Source of the DNA: Polynucleobacter sp. TUM22923
GTDB taxonomy: Bacteria > Pseudomonadota > Gammaproteobacteria > Burkholderiales > Burkholderiaceae
DNA: 64,000 nucleotides
Assembly (NCBI RefSeq): GCF_030295705.1
Contig: NZ_AP027274.1
Location: 1,364,001-1,428,000 of the forward strand
Direction: 5' to 3'
Shown here piece after piece: positions 1 through 8,848 of the stretch. Both the position numbers and the translations under genes were made by a program. The number at the start of each line of letters is the position of its first letter. Positions within the stretch are counted from its first letter, which is position 1. Under the pieces are notes generated by a model. That model worked only from the letters and a program-made list of their open reading frames with translations, had not been told where the DNA came from and did not search any database.

Positions 1-317
1 TCTAGCCCCCATCCCTCTAAAGTGCCAGGACGAAAATTTTCAATCAGCACATCAGCCTCTTGAACTAAGGCTCGAACAATTGCCTGCGCCTCTGCCTGCT
101 TCAAATCCAAAGAAAGAGAGCGCTTATTGCGAGACTGTACTTGCCACCAAACAGAAGTCCCATCTTTTAATAAACGCCATTTCCGCAATGCATCGCCTAC
201 TATTGGAGGCTCAATTTTGATCACGTCAGCCCCAAAATCACCCAAAGTTTTGGCCGCAAAAGGTCCGGCAATCAATTGCCCCATTTCAATCACTTTTAAT
301 CCAGCTAAAGGCTCCAT
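1..317 (-). CDS. CaiB/BaiF family CoA-transferase, N-terminal part (cut by window edge)
   Basis: The reverse strand reads from an ATG at 317 to the window edge (105 codons) without a stop. The protein begins MEPLAGLKVIEMGQLIAGPF and continues with FGADVIKIEPP and NKRSLSLDLK. This is the classic N-terminus of the CaiB/BaiF (class III) CoA-transferase family, which moves CoA between acyl groups. The family's catalytic Asp lies further downstream, outside the window, so activity cannot be judged. The substrate is not predictable from this part. The gene is divergent from the barrel protein at 426. Confidence 0.85.
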   Translation of the reverse strand, partial: MEPLAGLKVIEMGQLIAGPFAAKTLGDFGADVIKIEPPIVGDALRKWRLLKDGTSVWWQVQSRNKRSLSLDLKQAEAQAIVRALVQEADVLIENFRPGTLEGWGL

Positions 318-425
318 CACGCTCTCTTATGACCCAGCATTACTTAGAAGCTCAATACTATTTACCAGCTTTACAATATCAGCTTACCCCATCACTTCAA
401 AGCCACTTTCCAGCTAATTATCCCC

Positions 426-1247
426 ATGCGACAGCCCTTACTACTTATTTTGCTGTCCTTTTGTATCAGCAGTGCCAGCATTGCGGCAGATAATGAAACT
501 TCCTCCACAAAAGATTACTTCAATCTAAAAAATAGCTCTTGGTCGTATTCCCCAGAGCACATTCTCGAATTTTGGGGTTACCATGCTGCCGACAATGCCA
601 GCAACTCAACGGATACCCTCAAACTGCGCTACTACCAGCCCTTATCCATCGGCGCTATGCGTGGCACAGCAAGATTAGATACCGAATACGTTAGAAACTA
701 TGGGCCGAGCTTTCCTGCCGAAAACCAAGGGCAATATAGCGCTGGAAATACGCTACTGACTGTTTGGGGAAATCACCCAAACTTCTTCTCAAGCTGGGGA
801 GGTAACTTAGGTGCCAGAGTGATTTTTCCATTTGGGAATCAAGGCCAATGGGCTGTCGGCCCACAAGTAGGTGCAAGCTACACACCCGTAGAGGGAAGTA
901 AAACAATATTGGCGAATATCTCTCCATTAGTTCGTTATATGTACGGCTTTGATACGAAGAAAAATTCCTCACAAAATAATTCAACGCAGTCCCCTCTCAT
1001 TAGAAGGCTAGAGTTGTTTCCCACCATTGGGATTCAAATAACCCCAGCAACGCAAATTCGTTTCTGGGATGAAAACGGCATCATCTACAACTCAGCCGGA
1101 GGTGGCTGGTTTGTACCGCTCGATGCGATGGTCACCCATAGAATCTCTAAACACTTCCTCTTTGCTGTAGGCGCTGCAAAGCAAGTTGTCCAAACTTATA
1201 ATCAATACAATTGGACGGTATATGGAAAAGTTGCATTCAACTTTTAG
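426..1247 (+). CDS. Putative outer-membrane beta-barrel protein
   Basis: This 273-residue protein has a clear Sec signal peptide (hydrophobic residues 4-18, cleavage likely after ASIAA). The body is rich in alternating aromatic and glycine residues, with repeated WGGNLGARV-like strands, and ends in a terminal Phe (KVAFNF), a common outer-membrane barrel signature. No enzymatic motif is visible. It resembles the uncharacterised transporter-like barrels common in Polynucleobacter. Its 3' end overlaps the convergent cupin gene by four bases. The family is not firmly recognised; the envelope location is inferred from the signal peptide and C-terminus. Confidence 0.6.
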   Translation: MRQPLLLILLSFCISSASIAADNETSSTKDYFNLKNSSWSYSPEHILEFWGYHAADNASNSTDTLKLRYYQPLSIGAMRGTARLDTEYVRNYGPSFPAENQGQYSAGNTLLTVWGNHPNFFSSWGGNLGARVIFPFGNQGQWAVGPQVGASYTPVEGSKTILANISPLVRYMYGFDTKKNSSQNNSTQSPLIRRLELFPTIGIQITPATQIRFWDENGIIYNSAGGGWFVPLDAMVTHRISKHFLFAVGAAKQVVQTYNQYNWTVYGKVAFNF

Positions 1248-1900
1248 GTCTGCATTAAATGCCCGGTTTTTACAAAGATTGTGCAGCCTTCTTTACTGAA
1301 AGGCTTATGCATACTCATATGCGGGCTCCGAATCCAAGATCCAGTCGGATATCGTCCATGCTCATCTTCAAAAACACCATCCACCACAAAAATCTCCTCA
1401 CCACCGAAATGCTGATGTGGATTGAAATAGGTTTCTGGCGCCCATCGCACTAGGGTAGATCCAGATCCCTGTCGCATGAGCGGCATTACCGTTAGGCCTG
1501 AAACCATTCCCTGATACCACTCAGCTGACTTAGTATCAAGTACCTCTCGCTCTATCTGATCAACCCCTAAATGTCGTAACTTCACAAAAAGTGTGCAGCC
1601 ATTTTCGGTATACGGTGCATGCGCTGATCCAGGGGGATTGATGATGTAGGTACCAGCGGGATAATCCCCCGCCTCATCACTCAAGACACCATCTAGCACC
1701 AGTATCTCCTCACCCAGCTCATGCATATGTAATGGAAAACGGGAACCAGGCTGATAGCGAACAATCGAAGTTGCCTTCGCCACCTCATCACCAATACGAT
1801 CTAACATTCTTCGCTCTATGCCCGATTCAGGACTTTTGACCCATGGTAAATCATGATGATTAATCACCACTCGCTTGCTGTAATCAGCATGAATATCCAT
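1244..1900 (-). CDS. Bicupin protein, ChrR-like cupin domains
   Basis: This 218-residue protein has two tandem cupin halves. The first has HMHELGEEILVLDGVLSDE (residues about 58-77) and the second HQHFGGEEIFVVDGVFEDE (about 160-180). Both carry the metal-binding HxH...E pattern of ChrR-type cupins. The N-terminal zinc-binding anti-sigma domain of true ChrR is missing, so it is more likely a metal-dependent cupin enzyme or sensor than an anti-sigma factor. I chose the ATG at 1900, preceded by GGAG at 7 nt, over a TTG one codon upstream. No sigma factor gene is adjacent. Confidence 0.8.
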   Translation of the reverse strand: MDIHADYSKRVVINHHDLPWVKSPESGIERRMLDRIGDEVAKATSIVRYQPGSRFPLHMHELGEEILVLDGVLSDEAGDYPAGTYIINPPGSAHAPYTENGCTLFVKLRHLGVDQIEREVLDTKSAEWYQGMVSGLTVMPLMRQGSGSTLVRWAPETYFNPHQHFGGEEIFVVDGVFEDEHGRYPTGSWIRSPHMSMHKPFSKEGCTIFVKTGHLMQT

Positions 1901-1960
1901 CAAATTCTCCTCAATCTATTTAATCTATTTAATCTTCAATTTATGAACTTAGTATAGTAA

Positions 1961-2731
1961 TTAGGGCAAGACAAAGCCATAACTAGACATTACCTGTCGA
2001 GCGACAGGCTCTTGTAGGTATCCATAAAAAGCTTTAACGCTTGGAGTGGCTCCCTTGAGCAAAACCATTTTTTGCCGCAGAGGCCTATGAAGTTCCTCAG
2101 GAATGAGCACAAAGCTGGAGATCGATTTTAATTGTGGTGACAATGCTAAGGATAAAGCTGAGATACCAAAATCAGCCGCGCCCGTTAGAACATAGGTAGT
2201 TGCTTGGGAAATATTTTCCCCATAGACTAATTTAGGCTCGGCAATCTCCCATAGACCCAAAGTTTGTAAATACTCTTTAGCAGCCCTGCCATAAGGTGCA
2301 TGCTCAGGATTGGCAATAGCAATTTTCTTAGCCCGTTTAATTGCTTTCATCAAATCTGCTTTGTCAGCACTGATTCGAAGAGCGCTATCTTTTTTCTGCA
2401 TCAGCACAATTCTGCCAATTGCATACATCTGACCAGCATCTTCAGTCTTGCCTGCTTTATGTAGTTGATCAATCATTTGTTCATCGGCTGACATCAACAT
2501 ACCAAATGGCGCCCCGTTCATAGCCTGCTGCGTTAGCAGCCCCGATGAGCCAAAGATCAACTTAATCGGCTGAGAGTTGACTTTGTGAAAATTCACACCA
2601 ATTTGCTCTATAGCAAACTTCAAATCAGAGGCAGCAGCTACATTATGGGATTGGGCTTGAGCTTGAGCTTGAATAATGCCTGCAAGCAGTAAGAGCAAAA
2701 TGGAAACAATAGATTGAATAAGATGCTTCAT
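1961..2731 (-). CDS. modA: ModA-like periplasmic oxyanion-binding protein (orphan)
   Basis: This 256-residue exported protein has a signal peptide ending near AQAQAQ. The mature part matches molybdate-type binding proteins: VAAASDLKFAIEQIG near the N-terminus, FGSSGLLTQQ (residues about 61-70), GAPFGMLMSADE, and ANPEHAPYGRAAKEYL in the second lobe. ModA normally binds molybdate or tungstate for ModBC, but no permease or ATPase gene is adjacent, so the substrate is uncertain. It is the last gene of a four-gene run (flavin reductase, DsbA-like, DUF2461, ModA) with gaps of four bases or less. The signal region contains a threefold GCTTGA repeat. Confidence 0.8.
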   Translation of the reverse strand: MKHLIQSIVSILLLLLAGIIQAQAQAQSHNVAAASDLKFAIEQIGVNFHKVNSQPIKLIFGSSGLLTQQAMNGAPFGMLMSADEQMIDQLHKAGKTEDAGQMYAIGRIVLMQKKDSALRISADKADLMKAIKRAKKIAIANPEHAPYGRAAKEYLQTLGLWEIAEPKLVYGENISQATTYVLTGAADFGISALSLALSPQLKSISSFVLIPEELHRPLRQKMVLLKGATPSVKAFYGYLQEPVARQVMSSYGFVLP

Positions 2732-2735
2732 TACA

Positions 2736-3440
2736 TCACTCGGAAAATTTACTCAAAGCATGCCAACCAAAACTCAGCAGTGGCAACAGATCTTTAGCAA
2801 AAATAGCTGTCTCTTGAATTAATTCCGTTGAGCACACTACCTTTTTTGAAAGTGGTTTGCGAATAATCCAGCTTTTCAGTTTGATAGCATGCTCTATCTC
2901 GGCAGGCACATCTACAAATCCCCTTGGCACCCTTGCCAAGGCATCGGAGTAGTCAAGCACATACCCTTTTTTGTTAAGCGATTTTTCCAAGAGAAGCCAA
3001 GCTTTAGGGTTATCAAGAATTCCCATGCGAAGCTTTTTAAGGACATGTGGCTCAGGTTGCATATACCCCGCTGCCACCCTACTGCCTAATGGATCTAAGC
3101 GAAAATATAAAACACCAGGCGCATGTTTATCGCCCGTGATACTAAATAAGCCGCTGGCATGCATGTTGTATGGATGCTTAGCTTTAGAAAAACGTGCGTC
3201 ACGATTAATTCGAAATAAAGATCTTTTGGGGTCGCCCCATAGAGGAATGTCTTTAGTCCTCAGGAGATCAGAAAGCATCACTGTAAATTCCCGAAGAGGA
3301 TCACGCACATAATCCTCATACTCAGAGCGGTGCTCATTAAACCAAAGACGGTTTTGCTTATCTGTCAACGCTTCTAAGAAGGTAAACGCCTTTGGACTAA
3401 AGCCCTCAAATAATGGTTTATTTTGAGCGGCTGTTTTCAT
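2736..3440 (-). CDS. DUF2461 family protein
   Basis: This 234-residue protein matches the DUF2461 (TIGR02453) family. It has FSPKAFTFLEALTDKQNRLWF near the N-terminus, LFRINRDARFSKAKHPYN in the middle and RVAAGYMQPEP after it. The family is widespread and of unknown biochemical function. The start ATG overlaps the stop of the upstream DsbA-like gene (ATGA), so translation is probably coupled. Length is typical for the family. Confidence 0.85.
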   Translation of the reverse strand: MKTAAQNKPLFEGFSPKAFTFLEALTDKQNRLWFNEHRSEYEDYVRDPLREFTVMLSDLLRTKDIPLWGDPKRSLFRINRDARFSKAKHPYNMHASGLFSITGDKHAPGVLYFRLDPLGSRVAAGYMQPEPHVLKKLRMGILDNPKAWLLLEKSLNKKGYVLDYSDALARVPRGFVDVPAEIEHAIKLKSWIIRKPLSKKVVCSTELIQETAIFAKDLLPLLSFGWHALSKFSE

Positions 3441-4105
3441 AAGGATTGTGCTGAGTCGCTCAGTATTTTTTCTATCGCATTTTGATATGACTCGACAGAC
3501 TGTGCCCCTGAAATCAACAATTGATTATTGAAAATTACTGCTGGCACCGCTGAAATACCAGCCTGAGTATATTCACGCTCAAGGGCCTTCACTTCATCAA
3601 CGTATCGATTGCCCTGAATAATCTCTTGTGCTGCCACCCGGTTCAACCCGGCCCGGTCCACCGCATTAAGCAATGTATCAATCTCATCCATATCGCTAGC
3701 ATCCTCAAAATATGCCTTGAGTAATTGATGCTTCAAATGATACTGAGCACCAGCACCAATCTCAAGCAATGCCCAGTACAGCAATCGATGACAGTTAAAG
3801 GTGTTGTAAACACGCTTACGCCCCTCTGGATGAAAATCATACCCAGCAGTTTTTGCTCTAGTGCGAATGTTCGCCTGATTAGCTTTTACTTGCGCCTCAT
3901 CCATTCCGTATTTTTGCGTCAAATGCTCAATCGCATCCTGGCCTCCAACTGGCATGGAGGGGTTTAATTCAAAAGGCTGAAACTCCAGATTAATCTGCTC
4001 TCGAATTCCCAGCGCGTTGATGGCTTGCATTAGATTGCCAATGCCAACCGCACACCAAGGACAGGCAATATCCGAAACAACATCTATTTTAAGATCAGCA
4101 GTCAT
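3437..4105 (-). CDS. DsbA family oxidoreductase, FrnE-like
   Basis: This 222-residue cytoplasmic protein has a thioredoxin-fold CPWC active site at residues 15-18 and no signal peptide. The long helical insertion contains YNTFNCHRLLYWA, and the C-terminal cis-Pro segment is GISAVPAVIFNNQLLISGAQ. These are hallmarks of the FrnE/2-hydroxychromene-2-carboxylate isomerase branch of the DsbA superfamily, members of which act in cytoplasmic redox stress. The gene sits between the flavin reductase and DUF2461 genes in one transcription unit. Confidence 0.87.
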   Translation of the reverse strand: MTADLKIDVVSDIACPWCAVGIGNLMQAINALGIREQINLEFQPFELNPSMPVGGQDAIEHLTQKYGMDEAQVKANQANIRTRAKTAGYDFHPEGRKRVYNTFNCHRLLYWALLEIGAGAQYHLKHQLLKAYFEDASDMDEIDTLLNAVDRAGLNRVAAQEIIQGNRYVDEVKALEREYTQAGISAVPAVIFNNQLLISGAQSVESYQNAIEKILSDSAQSL

Positions 4106-4107
4106 AT

Positions 4108-4734
4108 TTAGATCGATTTAGGTCTAGTCATTTTAAATAGCTGCTCTTGGCCTACGGTGAAGTAATCCGCTGGACCACCCCCTCTTAAGATATGACCAGC
4201 ACTAGCAGTGTCATAGATACCACCCTCTAAAAACACTTCATCAATATGAATATTGAGCACCTCCCCCAATATCAGCCAGCTTTGTACTTTTTGCTTGTCT
4301 AGACCTTCGAGTTGAACAATTTGTGTTGCCCTACATTCAAAGCTCACAGGACTTAATGCCACCCTAGGGACCGATACAATAGTCGAGGCCACAGCTTCTA
4401 GGCCCGCTAATTCAAATTCATTCACGTCAGGGCCCACGCTGACGCAAGTCGTATTCATTTGTTCGGCCAAAGACTTGGTGACTAAATTCCAAACAAACTC
4501 GCCATTTTCTTCAATGTTTCTTAAGCTATCTTTGTGGCCAATACTAGAAAAACCAATAATTGGTGGAACATAATTAAAGGCATTAAAAAAACTATATGGG
4601 GCTAGATTGAGAATTCCTGCATTACTTTTTGTCGAAATCCAACCTATCGGTCTTGGGCCCACAATGGCATTAAAAGGATCATGCGCCAAGCCGTGACCAT
4701 TTTTGGGTTCGTAACTATAAAATCTGGGATGCAT
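4108..4734 (-). CDS. Flavin reductase-like FMN-binding protein
   Basis: This 208-residue protein belongs to the flavin reductase-like split-barrel family. It shows DPFNAIVGPRPIGWISTKS and NLAPYSFFNAFNYVPPIIGFSS, the segments that bind FMN in relatives, and HILRGGGPADYF near the C-terminus. I chose the ATG at 4734 because homology begins there (MHPRFYSYEP); the frame is open upstream to 4812 with no family similarity. It probably heads the four-gene operon ending with ModA. The native substrate is unknown. Confidence 0.82.
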   Translation of the reverse strand: MHPRFYSYEPKNGHGLAHDPFNAIVGPRPIGWISTKSNAGILNLAPYSFFNAFNYVPPIIGFSSIGHKDSLRNIEENGEFVWNLVTKSLAEQMNTTCVSVGPDVNEFELAGLEAVASTIVSVPRVALSPVSFECRATQIVQLEGLDKQKVQSWLILGEVLNIHIDEVFLEGGIYDTASAGHILRGGGPADYFTVGQEQLFKMTRPKSI

Positions 4735-4894
4735 ATTATTGACCCTTGGCGCTCTTTTTGCCGTTATAAATACTACGTTGGTATACCTCAAATCATAACA
4801 ATAGAAATCCATCTACATACTGTCAGCTCATAAAAATAGGCTTATAGGACCAGAGGGTGACTTAAAATGGAATGACATACCTGAGTTAACACCA

Positions 4895-5650
4895 ATGATC
4901 TCCCAAAAAAAACCAAACATCGTGATCGTCATAGGCAGTGCACCAGATGCCTCACGCTCCACCCTATGGGATAAGTCAACACACACTATTGCCGCTATCA
5001 ATAATGCATGGCGCATTCGATCGGACTGGGATTATTTAGTATTTCCTGAAGACTTTCCATCGGAGAATGCTCCAACGACCATTCAAGCAAGCCAGCGCCT
5101 GATTGTTGCTAAAGACTTCGTGCCCACCCAAAATACCTATGGCGGCTTTATCTATGCCGGTGGAACGATGGCCTATACAGCGGCCTATTGGGTCTTAGGG
5201 GCCCTTAAACCAGATGTAATGGCCTTCATTGGCTGCGATATGATTTACCCAAGTGACGGTAGTCAAACGCATTTTTATGGAAATGGCGCGCCCGACCCGT
5301 TAAGAGATGATGTGACCTTGCAATCACTAGAAGCTAAATCGATCCGACTGCTAGCCTTAGCAGCGGGGCAGCAATGTCTTTGTGTCAACCTGAGTGATCA
5401 ACCCACTTCAAGGCTGATGTTTCCTCGCATGTCGGTCGATCAACTACAGGTTCTTACTGAGCAGGGCTTTAATCAACACCTCAAAAATCTTCAAGATCAA
5501 CTTGATCAGCAACGCATACAAGCCGCATTAGACTCTGAAGAAAAATTAGGCTACTTTGTTGAGTCTGGACGCTATTGGGAAGAGGCGCACTTACTATCTC
5601 GCGTTGAGCTTGCCAAGATCGATGATCAGTGGATGGCAGTCCTGCCCTAA
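4895..5650 (+). CDS. Hypothetical protein with Rossmann-like fold
   Basis: This 251-residue protein begins with a beta-strand and glycine-rich turn (NIVIVIGSAPDASR) and later has DVMAFIGCDMIYP, which suggests a nucleotide- or sugar-binding Rossmann-type fold. There is some resemblance in style to DUF115/MptE-like and glycosyltransferase-like proteins, but I do not recognise a family with confidence. The C-terminal third is helical and charged. It is divergent from the flavin-reductase operon and nearly abuts the convergent gene at 5655. Confidence 0.55.
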   Translation: MISQKKPNIVIVIGSAPDASRSTLWDKSTHTIAAINNAWRIRSDWDYLVFPEDFPSENAPTTIQASQRLIVAKDFVPTQNTYGGFIYAGGTMAYTAAYWVLGALKPDVMAFIGCDMIYPSDGSQTHFYGNGAPDPLRDDVTLQSLEAKSIRLLALAAGQQCLCVNLSDQPTSRLMFPRMSVDQLQVLTEQGFNQHLKNLQDQLDQQRIQAALDSEEKLGYFVESGRYWEEAHLLSRVELAKIDDQWMAVLP

Positions 5651-5654
5651 AAAT

Positions 5655-6218
5655 CTACTTGCAGGCCAGGGTAGGCTTTTGTCCAAATTGATAGGCATTT
5701 TCTGCCATTTTTTCGAAGCGTGACTGAATGCTATTTTCAATGAAGTACTCGATCACAATATTTGGCATCACAGAGTTAGGCTCAACTAAGCTTTGATATT
5801 GAAAGAGAATCTTCTTTCCTTCATCTGTGAGGCGCCATGTCCCTTTATATAAATTATTATCGCCGCTAGTTTGCTCAAAATCTAAACCGCGATTTGGTAA
5901 CTCTGAGTACTCAACTACCGATCGCATATTAATAGGAATAAAGAGGATTCTCTCCTGGATTAGCCTCTCCACCTGGACTTTACCTCTCGCCCTAGAAATT
6001 ACCTTAGACTCAATAATGCCCGGGATATTTCTAGCGCCATCATAGTCAGTCAAAAATTGATAAGCGGCACATAATGAAATAGGCAAACGATACGATGCCT
6101 GCACTTTCAAATTTTTACCTACCCTTGATACATCAACATCCACGTCAAAAGAACTAGTGGTCGATTGGGCAAAGGCCGAAAAGTGGATCAAGACTAGAAG
6201 GGATAAAAGCCATTTCAT
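5655..6218 (-). CDS. Secreted SRPBCC (START/polyketide-cyclase-like) protein
   Basis: This 187-residue protein has a signal peptide (residues 1-17, AFA cleavage). The mature part resembles the SRPBCC lipid-binding helix-grip fold: SYRLPISLCAAYQFLTDYDGARNIPGIIESKVI is typical of the N-terminal half, and the C-terminal helix is IEYFIENSIQSRFEKMAENA. Such periplasmic SRPBCC proteins are common in betaproteobacteria and have no assigned substrate. It is probably monocistronic. Confidence 0.72.
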   Translation of the reverse strand: MKWLLSLLVLIHFSAFAQSTTSSFDVDVDVSRVGKNLKVQASYRLPISLCAAYQFLTDYDGARNIPGIIESKVISRARGKVQVERLIQERILFIPINMRSVVEYSELPNRGLDFEQTSGDNNLYKGTWRLTDEGKKILFQYQSLVEPNSVMPNIVIEYFIENSIQSRFEKMAENAYQFGQKPTLACK

Positions 6219-6267
6219 AAAATGATTTTACGGCCAACACAGAAAAATATAAATAAAAAAATATAAG

Positions 6268-6295
6268 AAAATAGCTGACCGAGATCAGCTATTTT
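6268..6295 (-). terminator. Rho-independent terminator of the nitroreductase gene
   Basis: Perfect 11-bp inverted repeat (6268-6278 with 6285-6295) around a 6-nt loop. Read on the minus strand it lies just after the nitroreductase stop at 6312 and runs into a T-rich tract. Confidence 0.8.
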
Positions 6296-6311
6296 TTCTC
6301 AATACCTTAAA

Positions 6312-6914
6312 TTAGAAATGATTTTCTATCACCATTTCAGCCTTGGAAATAAATCCTGGCTTAGGCCATGCAGACTTAATTCCCTTGCCAATGACGAGCA
6401 TTGCGCCCACGGCATAGTCTTTTGGTAGCTTGATGATTTGCCCTACCTTATCAGAGTCAAATCCAATCATTGGACAAGAGTCATATCCCATTGCTTTTGC
6501 AGATAACATCATCGTTTGCAGCAATATACCTACAGAACGCATTGCCTCATCACGCTGAAGTTGCTCATTACCTGCATAAAATGGATTAATCCAAGGCACC
6601 AATATATCTTGCGCCTCCTTAGGTGCATTCACCCAATATCGTTGTGGGTCTTTTTCCCAAGCCTTTAAATCAGTACAGACAACAAATAATAAAGAGCTAT
6701 CTGTTACTTGAGCTTGATCATGGGCCGCTGCACGCAATTGCGTTCTAATTGCAGGATCTGTGACATTAACTAGCCTCCAGTGCTGGATATTGAAAGACGA
6801 AGGGGATTGCATCGCTAGGTCAATTAACTGCTCCAGCTCTTCCTTGGGAATTGTAAATGCCGGGTCATAGTGCTTAACTGCCCGTCTTGCGCGAATTGCG
6901 TCCAATGTATTCAT
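6312..6914 (-). CDS. Nitroreductase family protein
   Basis: This 200-residue FMN-dependent oxidoreductase starts MNTLDAIRARRAVKHYDP, the family's FMN-phosphate-binding Arg segment. SPSSFNIQHWRLVNV follows and MGYDSCPMIGFDSD lies near the C-terminus. I chose the ATG at 6914 (AAGGAT 8 nt upstream) because homology starts there; the open frame upstream to 7004 is unrelated. Family members reduce quinones, nitroaromatics or enones with NAD(P)H. A strong terminator follows the gene. Confidence 0.88.
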   Translation of the reverse strand: MNTLDAIRARRAVKHYDPAFTIPKEELEQLIDLAMQSPSSFNIQHWRLVNVTDPAIRTQLRAAAHDQAQVTDSSLLFVVCTDLKAWEKDPQRYWVNAPKEAQDILVPWINPFYAGNEQLQRDEAMRSVGILLQTMMLSAKAMGYDSCPMIGFDSDKVGQIIKLPKDYAVGAMLVIGKGIKSAWPKPGFISKAEMVIENHF

Positions 6915-7055
6915 AATCTTGATCCTTGATTGGGGTAAAGGGTCACGATAGCATGCTTGACTCATTGAGGCCTCAGGTTCGGGCGGGGACTTCAGTCGGA
7001 GCAAACAATAAAACGCATTCCCGCCTAAACTGCGGTTTATTTAACTACTATTGCT

Positions 7056-7934
7056 ATGTCAACCATGATTGAAGAATCCATCCGCAAAGCCATTCGTGAA
7101 ATGGTTGGGGGCAGCAAGGGTCCACCGGTAGCTTTTTTAGAGCCAGTAGGTGACCGAGGTCTATTTGGCCCGGAATCCATGTCCTGGGAAATTCATGCAG
7201 ATTTTATGTCCATGATGATTGGCGGTATTAGTTCCTTAATTTTGCAGGCCTTGCACCCAGGAGCTCTTGGTGGAGTCTGGGATCACTCTACCTTTAGAGA
7301 GGATCTCAAGGGACGCCTAGGTCGAACTGCATTCTTTATCGCCGCCACAACATACGGATCGGTATCGATGGCTGAAAACATCATCGCCAAGGTCAATCTG
7401 ATTCATCAGAAGGTCCAGGGCGTAGACGAGTTTGGAAAGTTCTATAGCGCAACCGACCCCCACCTATTAGCCTGGGTACATAGTACTGAAACCAGTAGTT
7501 TTTTAAGCTCCTACCTGACACATAAAAATAACAATATCAGTACGCGCCAAGAGGATCAATATTTTGATGAGATGACTTTATTAGCCAATAAATTGGGCGC
7601 ACCTGGTTTACCAAAGACAAAAATAGAAACACTGCATCTCATTCGCCAATACAGGTCAGAGCTTCATTACGGGGAGAGAGCTAGGAGTATCGTTCAGCTA
7701 CTAGACCACTTTCCGACAAGCTTACCTACTAAACCGTTTGTTAAGCTCATTACCGAGGCAGGCTTTGCCAATCTCCCTGATTGGGCCTTTGCGTTTATTG
7801 AGCGGAAAAAACCTTCAGTACTGCAAAGAATAGCCATCAATGCTGCGGTCGCCATGATTGCTAAACCAGTCCGAATGGCTTTAAAGGATGGTGTGGCAGC
7901 GCACAGCCGTAGAAGAATTGATGGGAAAAGTTAA
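7056..7934 (+). CDS. MpaB-type oxygenase (DUF2236 family)
   Basis: This 292-residue protein matches the latex-clearing-protein/MpaB (DUF2236) family of b-type heme proteins. It has GDRGLFGPESMSWEIHAD at the N-terminus and MMIGGISSLILQALHPGALGGVWDHS, followed by DPHLLAWVHSTETSSFL with the family's conserved His. No signal peptide is evident. Some relatives cleave isoprenoid or mycophenolic side chains oxidatively, but the substrate here is unknown. Confidence 0.85.
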   Translation: MSTMIEESIRKAIREMVGGSKGPPVAFLEPVGDRGLFGPESMSWEIHADFMSMMIGGISSLILQALHPGALGGVWDHSTFREDLKGRLGRTAFFIAATTYGSVSMAENIIAKVNLIHQKVQGVDEFGKFYSATDPHLLAWVHSTETSSFLSSYLTHKNNNISTRQEDQYFDEMTLLANKLGAPGLPKTKIETLHLIRQYRSELHYGERARSIVQLLDHFPTSLPTKPFVKLITEAGFANLPDWAFAFIERKKPSVLQRIAINAAVAMIAKPVRMALKDGVAAHSRRRIDGKS

Positions 7935-7944
7935 TCTTGGCAGA

Positions 7945-7973
7945 AAAAATCAGTGCCGCTAGGTCTGATTTTT
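7945..7973. terminator. Bidirectional terminator between convergent genes
   Basis: A 9-bp perfect inverted repeat (7945-7953 with 7965-7973) has an A-run on one side and a T-run on the other. It lies between the stops of the MpaB gene and the DUF4149 gene and can serve both strands. Confidence 0.75.
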
Positions 7974-8358
7974 ACTCGTAGAGCAATACGTAAACAAAAA
8001 TACCAAACTGAATCAAATTAACCAACACACTCAGGCCATGAAGGAGTCCAAAGTATTTCTTATTACCTGAGTCAGTGGCACGATTAATGGCAGGCATCAA
8101 TATTAACAGTGTGAATAAAAATAAAACTGTGCACAAAATCAAAAGAAGGGTATTTACATTCCCCTCAATCAAATAGGCAGACAACAAACTAAAAAGGCCT
8201 AAGAAAATATAGTATTTTGGGAAAAAAGCCCTGACATATTTACTTGACCATTCTTGAGGCAGCACCTTGAATACCGTAGGCGCAACAGCAACAGTAAAAA
8301 ATAACATGATGCCTAGCATTCCAGCGACGATATACAAACTCAATAAATTTGAACTCAT
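7972..8358 (-). CDS. DUF4149 membrane protein
   Basis: This 128-residue integral membrane protein has four predicted helices. It matches DUF4149 in length and layout: a helix-1 motif MLFFTVAVAPTVFKVL, then VRAFFPKYYIFLG, LILMPAINRATDSGN and a final helix HGLSVLVNLIQFGIFV. Family members are often encoded near RNA-metabolism genes, but their function is unknown. The stop codon overlaps the terminator. Confidence 0.82.
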   Translation of the reverse strand: MSSNLLSLYIVAGMLGIMLFFTVAVAPTVFKVLPQEWSSKYVRAFFPKYYIFLGLFSLLSAYLIEGNVNTLLLILCTVLFLFTLLILMPAINRATDSGNKKYFGLLHGLSVLVNLIQFGIFVYVLLYE

Positions 8359-8366
8359 GATATTTC

Positions 8367-8678
8367 CTAAGCTTTCATTTTGGCATCATCAACCATGCAC
8401 GCTTTTTCGGCTGACTGTTGAGCACTTTTAAACCAGCTCGATTTGCTATCCCAGCCATGCATCTTCAGTTCATTTAACTGACGATTACTGAGCTTATCGG
8501 AAACTGCTTTAACTACACATGTGCAATATGGCTGAAAATCCTTTTCCACAAGGGATTTGTTTAGATTGCTATGGGCTTTCACTTGCTCTCTTTGACAGGC
8601 TTGCGCCAAGTCTGAAGGCAGGTCTGCGAAGACAGGCGTAGATAGCATTGCGAGAGTAAGGACAAGAAATCGGATCAT
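8367..8678 (-). CDS. Small secreted cysteine-containing protein
   Basis: This 103-residue protein has a signal peptide (MIRFLVLTLAMLSTPVFA) and a mature part with four Cys (ACQRE, PYCTCVVKAV, KACMV), suggesting disulfides in the periplasm. I chose the ATG at 8678 because the signal peptide starts there; the open frame extends upstream to 8774 without merit. It lies 8 bp upstream of DUF4149 on the same strand. No characterised family is recognised. Confidence 0.7.
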   Translation of the reverse strand: MIRFLVLTLAMLSTPVFADLPSDLAQACQREQVKAHSNLNKSLVEKDFQPYCTCVVKAVSDKLSNRQLNELKMHGWDSKSSWFKSAQQSAEKACMVDDAKMKA

Positions 8679-8848
8679 ATTTTTAGCACCTAAGTATTGA
8701 TAGCACTGCGAAACATCAATATAATCTTTTCTTGAAAATCTTGCAGCTACAAACTCCCCTCCCTTTAGAGGCATACAGACTCCCGTGCCAAGCAGATTAG
8801 GCCTAAAGGGATTAACATATAGCTCAATTTAATGAATTATCCCTTTCA

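Noticed and set aside
127..417. Plus-strand 96-codon open frame at the left edge
   Set aside because: It is the antisense shadow of the CaiB/BaiF gene, whose reverse-strand translation is clearly homologous.
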